Part shown: one piece after another, positions 26,947-29,842 of the stretch | Numbering within the stretch: the stretch's first letter is position 1 | Layout: each line of letters starts with the position of its first letter | Assembly: GCA_946480015.1 (NCBI GenBank) | Contig: CAMLIL010000072.1 | Coordinates: 1-29,842, forward strand | Length of the DNA: 29,842 nt | Direction: 5' to 3' | Origin: an uncultured Oxalobacteraceae bacterium | GTDB lineage: Bacteria > Pseudomonadota > Gammaproteobacteria > Burkholderiales > Burkholderiaceae | Notes under the pieces: generated by a model | Databases searched by the model: none | Told to the model about the DNA's origin: nothing | What the model saw: the letters and a program-made list of their open reading frames with translations, nothing else | Translations under genes and position numbers: made by a program

Positions 26947-28601
26947 TGCTCAACAATGCCGTTTCTGGACCACAGACTGATGCACGAATGGAGCACGCAG
27001 CGTGCTCGTTGCGTGATACCACTTGTGCACGTACCCATAGCCATAGCCATAGCCATAGCAGTAAACCACCAACCCCGCCCAGCCAGGGCGCCGCCGATTC
27101 CGGCACCCTCACTCTCCGGCCTTACCAATCCCTCGCAGTCCAAAATCTCCGCCGTGCCCTGGCCGGGGGAATTGTTCGCGAGATGCTCTGCAGTCCGACC
27201 GGGAGTGGCAAGACCGAGATCGGCATGGCCCTGGTGCGCGGCGCCAGGTCGAAGCACAAGCGGGTGATCTTCCTCTGCAACCGCGTGCACCTGGTCGAGC
27301 AGACGGCGCGCCGCTTCGCCAAGGCCGGGATCGCTCACGGGATCATCCAAGGGGAGAACACGACGCGCGTCTACGAGAGCGTGCTGGTGGCTAGCATCCA
27401 GACCGTTGTTCGTCGAGGCCTTCCGGAGGTCGACCTGATCATCATCGACGAGGCGCACACCGTTGCCGGATCCAGCGAATACCGCGCCGTGCTCGCCGCG
27501 GCCAAGGGTGTTCCCGTGATCGGCCTGTCGGCCACGCCGTACGCCCGAGGCCTGGGCAAGCACTACGACGAGCTGGGCGGCGCGCTGTTCGAGCACATGA
27601 CGGTGGCGGCGACGATCCCGGAGCTGATCGAGGCCGGCTACCTGGTCGACTGCGACGTGTACGCGCCGAGCGAGCCGGACATGTCCGGGATCAAGCAGGC
27701 CCGCAACGCCTTCGGCGACATGGACTACACCGACGCCGACGTCGGCCGCGCCGCCGACAAACCGGAGCTGGTGGGCGACATCGTGACGCACTGGCTGCGC
27801 CTGGCGCGCGGGACGCCGACCGTCTGCTTTGCGGCGAACATCGCCCACAGCAAACACATCGTCGAGCGCTTCCAGGCCGCCGGCGTAAGCGCCGAGCATA
27901 TCGACTGCTACACCGACGCGGAGGAGCGCCGCGAGATCCTGCGCCGCATGGAGACCGGGGAGACGATGGTCCTGTCGAACGTGGGCATCCTCGCCGAGGG
28001 CTGGGACTTCCCAGCATGCCGCACGCTGATCCTGGCGCGGCCGACCCGTTCGCTCATCCGCTACATCCAGATGGCCGGGCGGGTGCTGCGCCCACACGCC
28101 AGCAAGGACCGCGCGCTGATCCTCGACCATTCCGGCTCGGTGGTGCGCCTGGGGTTTCCGACGGAGGAGTTCCCCCTCGAGCTCGATGACGGATCGCCTA
28201 GGGACGCGAAGGGCGGACAGGAGGAGCGGGAAAAGCCCCTGCCGAAGGCCTGCCCCTCCTGCAGTTACGTCAAGGCCGTGCACAAGTGCCCGGTGTGCGG
28301 CTTCGCGCCGGAGCGGCGTTCGGACGTCCAAGTGCGCGCCGGCGACCTGGTGCCGCTCAAGAAGAAGCCCAAGGCGCAGAAGGTCGACAAGCAGGCGTTC
28401 TACTCCCAGCTGCTCACCGTCGCCCAGGACGAGGGGTTCAAACCAGGATGGGTATCGCACAAGTACCGGGAGTATTTCGGGGTCTGGCCGCGAGGCATGC
28501 AGAACGTTTCGGCGCCGGCCGGTCGGGAGGTCCTGGGCATCCTGAAGCACCTGCAGATCAAGGGCGCAAAGCAGAGGGAGGGCCAGCATGCAGGCGATTA
28601 A
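26946..28601 (+). CDS. Superfamily 2 DEAH-type phage helicase
   Basis: A 551-residue protein with strong GGAGGAGGG before ATG 26946. Core motifs: RPYQ (58-61), Walker A SPTGSGKT (83-90), DEAH (168-171), SATP (195-198), EGWDFP (351-356), QMAGRVLRP (375-383). A four-Cys zinc knuckle follows (C436, C439, C448, C451). The first 55 residues are low-complexity, including HSHSHSHS from a (CATAGC)x4 repeat, and do not belong to the helicase fold. It unwinds DNA for phage-type replication alongside the following primase, whose start overlaps by 14 bases. Confidence 0.88.
   Translation: MLNNAVSGPQTDARMEHAACSLRDTTCARTHSHSHSHSSKPPTPPSQGAADSGTLTLRPYQSLAVQNLRRALAGGIVREMLCSPTGSGKTEIGMALVRGARSKHKRVIFLCNRVHLVEQTARRFAKAGIAHGIIQGENTTRVYESVLVASIQTVVRRGLPEVDLIIIDEAHTVAGSSEYRAVLAAAKGVPVIGLSATPYARGLGKHYDELGGALFEHMTVAATIPELIEAGYLVDCDVYAPSEPDMSGIKQARNAFGDMDYTDADVGRAADKPELVGDIVTHWLRLARGTPTVCFAANIAHSKHIVERFQAAGVSAEHIDCYTDAEERREILRRMETGETMVLSNVGILAEGWDFPACRTLILARPTRSLIRYIQMAGRVLRPHASKDRALILDHSGSVVRLGFPTEEFPLELDDGSPRDAKGGQEEREKPLPKACPSCSYVKAVHKCPVCGFAPERRSDVQVRAGDLVPLKKKPKAQKVDKQAFYSQLLTVAQDEGFKPGWVSHKYREYFGVWPRGMQNVSAPAGREVLGILKHLQIKGAKQREGQHAGD
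26991..27007. repeat. Palindrome GAGCACGC-A-GCGTGCTC
   Basis: A 17-base perfect palindrome inside the helicase N-terminal tail coding sequence, shortly after its start. It could form an mRNA hairpin affecting helicase translation. Confidence 0.6.
27036..27059 (+). repeat. (CATAGC)x4 microsatellite
   Basis: Four hexamers encode alternating His-Ser in the helicase tail. The unit is six bases, so copy changes keep the frame. Confidence 0.85.
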
Positions 28602-29514
28602 GACGCGAACCGCCGATGAAGCGGTCGGTCGCTGGCCCGGCATCCTGCAGCAGCTGGGGATCGACCCCGCCTACCTGAGCAAGAAGCACGGCCCCTGCCC
28701 GATCTGCGCAGGCAAGGACCGGTACAGGTTCGACGACAAGGCCGGCCGCGGCACCTGGATCTGCTCGCACTGCGGATCGGGCGACGGCTTCCAGCTGCTG
28801 CAGCGCGTGGTCGGCTGGTCGTTCAGCGAGGCGGCCAAGCAGGTCGACCGGATAGTCGGGACGGTGCCGGCCGGGCCTATCGCGCCGGAGCGGACCGACG
28901 CCAGCAAGATCCGCGCGCTCACCCAGGTGTGGGAGACCAGCAAGGCCGTCGTGCACGGTGACCCGGTGTGGCGGTACTTGAACCGGCGCCTCGGCCTCGA
29001 GCAGGTGCCGCCCGGCCTCCGGCTGCACCCTGGACTCCGGTACACCGACGACGACGGCGTCGACCTCGGCCGCTTCCCCGCGATGATCGCCAGGATCCAG
29101 TACCCGGACGGCGCCGGAGCGTCGATCCACCGGACCTACCTGACGGACGACGGACAGAAGGCGCCCGTGCCGCAGCCGAAGAAGATCATGGCCGGCAAGC
29201 CCCTGAATACGGGCGCTGTGAGGCTTGCGGCAGCCGGGACGACTCTCGGTATCGCCGAGGGCATCGAAACGGCGCTGGCGGCCTCCAGGCGCTTCGGCAT
29301 GCCAGTTTGGGCGGCGACCAACGCGGTGCTGCTGGAAGCATGGGTTCCCCCGGAAGGCGTGGAGCGCGTGCTGATCGCCGGGGACAACGACGCCAGCTTC
29401 ACAGGGCAGGCTGCGGCGTTCGGGTTAGCACGCCGGTTAGTGCAGAAAGGCCTCGCCGTCGAGATCCGGATACCGGACCAGGTCGAAAGGGACTGGGCCG
29501 ATGAAGGTGTCTAA
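28588..29514 (+). CDS. P4-type phage/plasmid primase (zinc ribbon plus Toprim)
   Basis: A 308-residue protein overlapping the helicase by 14 bases. Zinc ribbon: C37PIC40 with GKDRYRFDD, then C59SHC62 and GSGDGF. Toprim: GIAEGIETAL with E224, then IAGDND with D266 and D268, followed by GQAAAFGLARRL. It has the primase module of P4 alpha-type proteins, but the helicase is a separate upstream gene. It synthesises primers for phage-style replication. Length is usual for stand-alone versions. Confidence 0.87.
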   Translation: MQAIKTRTADEAVGRWPGILQQLGIDPAYLSKKHGPCPICAGKDRYRFDDKAGRGTWICSHCGSGDGFQLLQRVVGWSFSEAAKQVDRIVGTVPAGPIAPERTDASKIRALTQVWETSKAVVHGDPVWRYLNRRLGLEQVPPGLRLHPGLRYTDDDGVDLGRFPAMIARIQYPDGAGASIHRTYLTDDGQKAPVPQPKKIMAGKPLNTGAVRLAAAGTTLGIAEGIETALAASRRFGMPVWAATNAVLLEAWVPPEGVERVLIAGDNDASFTGQAAAFGLARRLVQKGLAVEIRIPDQVERDWADEGV

Positions 29515-29746
29515 GCAGTTCATCCGCGACTTCGCCTACATCGCCAACCTCTATGGCTGGAATGCGGACGACGTCGAAGACGCGAAGGCGCAGACCAGGG
29601 CAAACCCCGAGGAGATGCGCCGGTACTGGACCCAGCTCGCTGCAGCACACCGGGCCGGGTACCAGCAGACCCCCGACAACAACTTCATTCGGCTCGGCCA
29701 CTGGCTCCAGCGCCAGGGCGACGCCAACCCACCCGACTTTCCGTGA
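29501..29746 (+). CDS. Small phage hypothetical protein
   Basis: An 81-residue protein overlapping the primase end by 14 bases. MKVSKQFIRDFAYIANLYGWNADDVEDAKAQTRANPEEMRRYWTQLAAAHRAGY is helical and acidic, with aromatic residues. I recognise no function. It is followed within 55 bases by the TTG start of the Q-like gene, so it belongs to the same operon. Confidence 0.6.
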   Translation: MKVSKQFIRDFAYIANLYGWNADDVEDAKAQTRANPEEMRRYWTQLAAAHRAGYQQTPDNNFIRLGHWLQRQGDANPPDFP

Positions 29747-29787
29747 CGCGAACGCGAAAGCGCATCGCTCCACCGTTAAAAAACAAG

Positions 29788-29842
29788 GGAAAACTGAAAT
29801 TGAAAACGATTCGTGACCGGTTGAACAACTGGGCGAAGTGGT
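29788..29842. repeat. Terminal direct repeat, copy 2 (circular join)
   Basis: Identical to bases 1-55. It repeats the first 14 codons or so of the Q-like gene (TTG start at 29800). Confidence 0.93.

Noticed and set aside
26727..28643. Very long minus-strand open frame opposite the helicase
   Set aside because: It mirrors the high-GC third-position bias of the helicase gene. The translation is Arg/Val/Leu-rich without motifs, while the plus strand has complete helicase motifs.

Overview
The first 55 bases and the last 55 bases (29788-29842) are identical, so the window is most simply a complete circle of about 29,787 bp. The sequence is GC-rich. It has a textbook CTGT-N8-ACAG SOS box, and its gene families are ones I associate with beta-proteobacteria (Burkholderiales such as Oxalobacteraceae or Burkholderia relatives). 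The host assignment is inferred from gene flavour and not from any marker gene. I see no tRNA, rRNA, CRISPR array, IS transposase or integrase.

Layout. (1) 25.8 kb through the join to 0.4 kb is a tightly overlapping phage-type early operon: AlpA-like regulator, HTH protein, DUF1376 (YdaU-like) protein, SF2 helicase, P4-type primase, small protein and Q-like antiterminator. Three consecutive intrinsic terminators precede it. (2) 0.66-7.1 kb is an overlapping operon that looks like a podovirus late fragment: HTH protein, unknown protein, 2OG-dioxygenase-like hydroxylase, GNAT acetyltransferase and three DNA-ejection/internal virion proteins sized like P22 gp7/gp20/gp16. No terminase large subunit, portal, capsid, tail or lysis gene is present. 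A small lipoprotein follows. (3) 7.5-10.4 kb holds a ribbon-helix-helix-like protein, a HEPN-like protein, two excisionase-like paralogues, a DUF4224 protein, an SOS-box-controlled gene and an HTH-Xis fusion. (4) 10.7-15 kb holds an HTH protein with its partner, a serine resolvase/invertase, small hypothetical genes and a second DUF4224 gene. (5) 15-20.5 kb is the plasmid backbone: a DnaA-box region, an AEP-type primase/Rep, KfrA and a ParA/RHH-ParB pair flanked by iterons. (6) 20.4-25.5 kb holds an Arc-like regulatory pair with three operators, a four-gene operon containing two paralogues, an oriT with a pBBR1-like MobV relaxase, and a winged-helix protein followed by iterons.

Interpretation. 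The element combines plasmid maintenance (Rep/primase, ParA/ParB, KfrA, resolvase), mobilization (MobV plus oriT), a phage early replication/antitermination operon and an isolated podoviral ejection cassette. It could be a decayed phage-plasmid. It could also be a mobilizable plasmid-satellite hybrid that supplies its own ejection proteins and borrows a helper's capsid. The sequence alone cannot separate these.

The strongest unexplained pattern is a set of direct-repeat arrays with 10-bp spacing. Cores are TACC/TATC, TCCAA, or the related TCAAGGT. They lie at six or seven intergenic sites, with the densest two flanking parAB. This suggests that one centromere-binding RHH protein, or a family of them, both segregates the plasmid and regulates genes around the circle.
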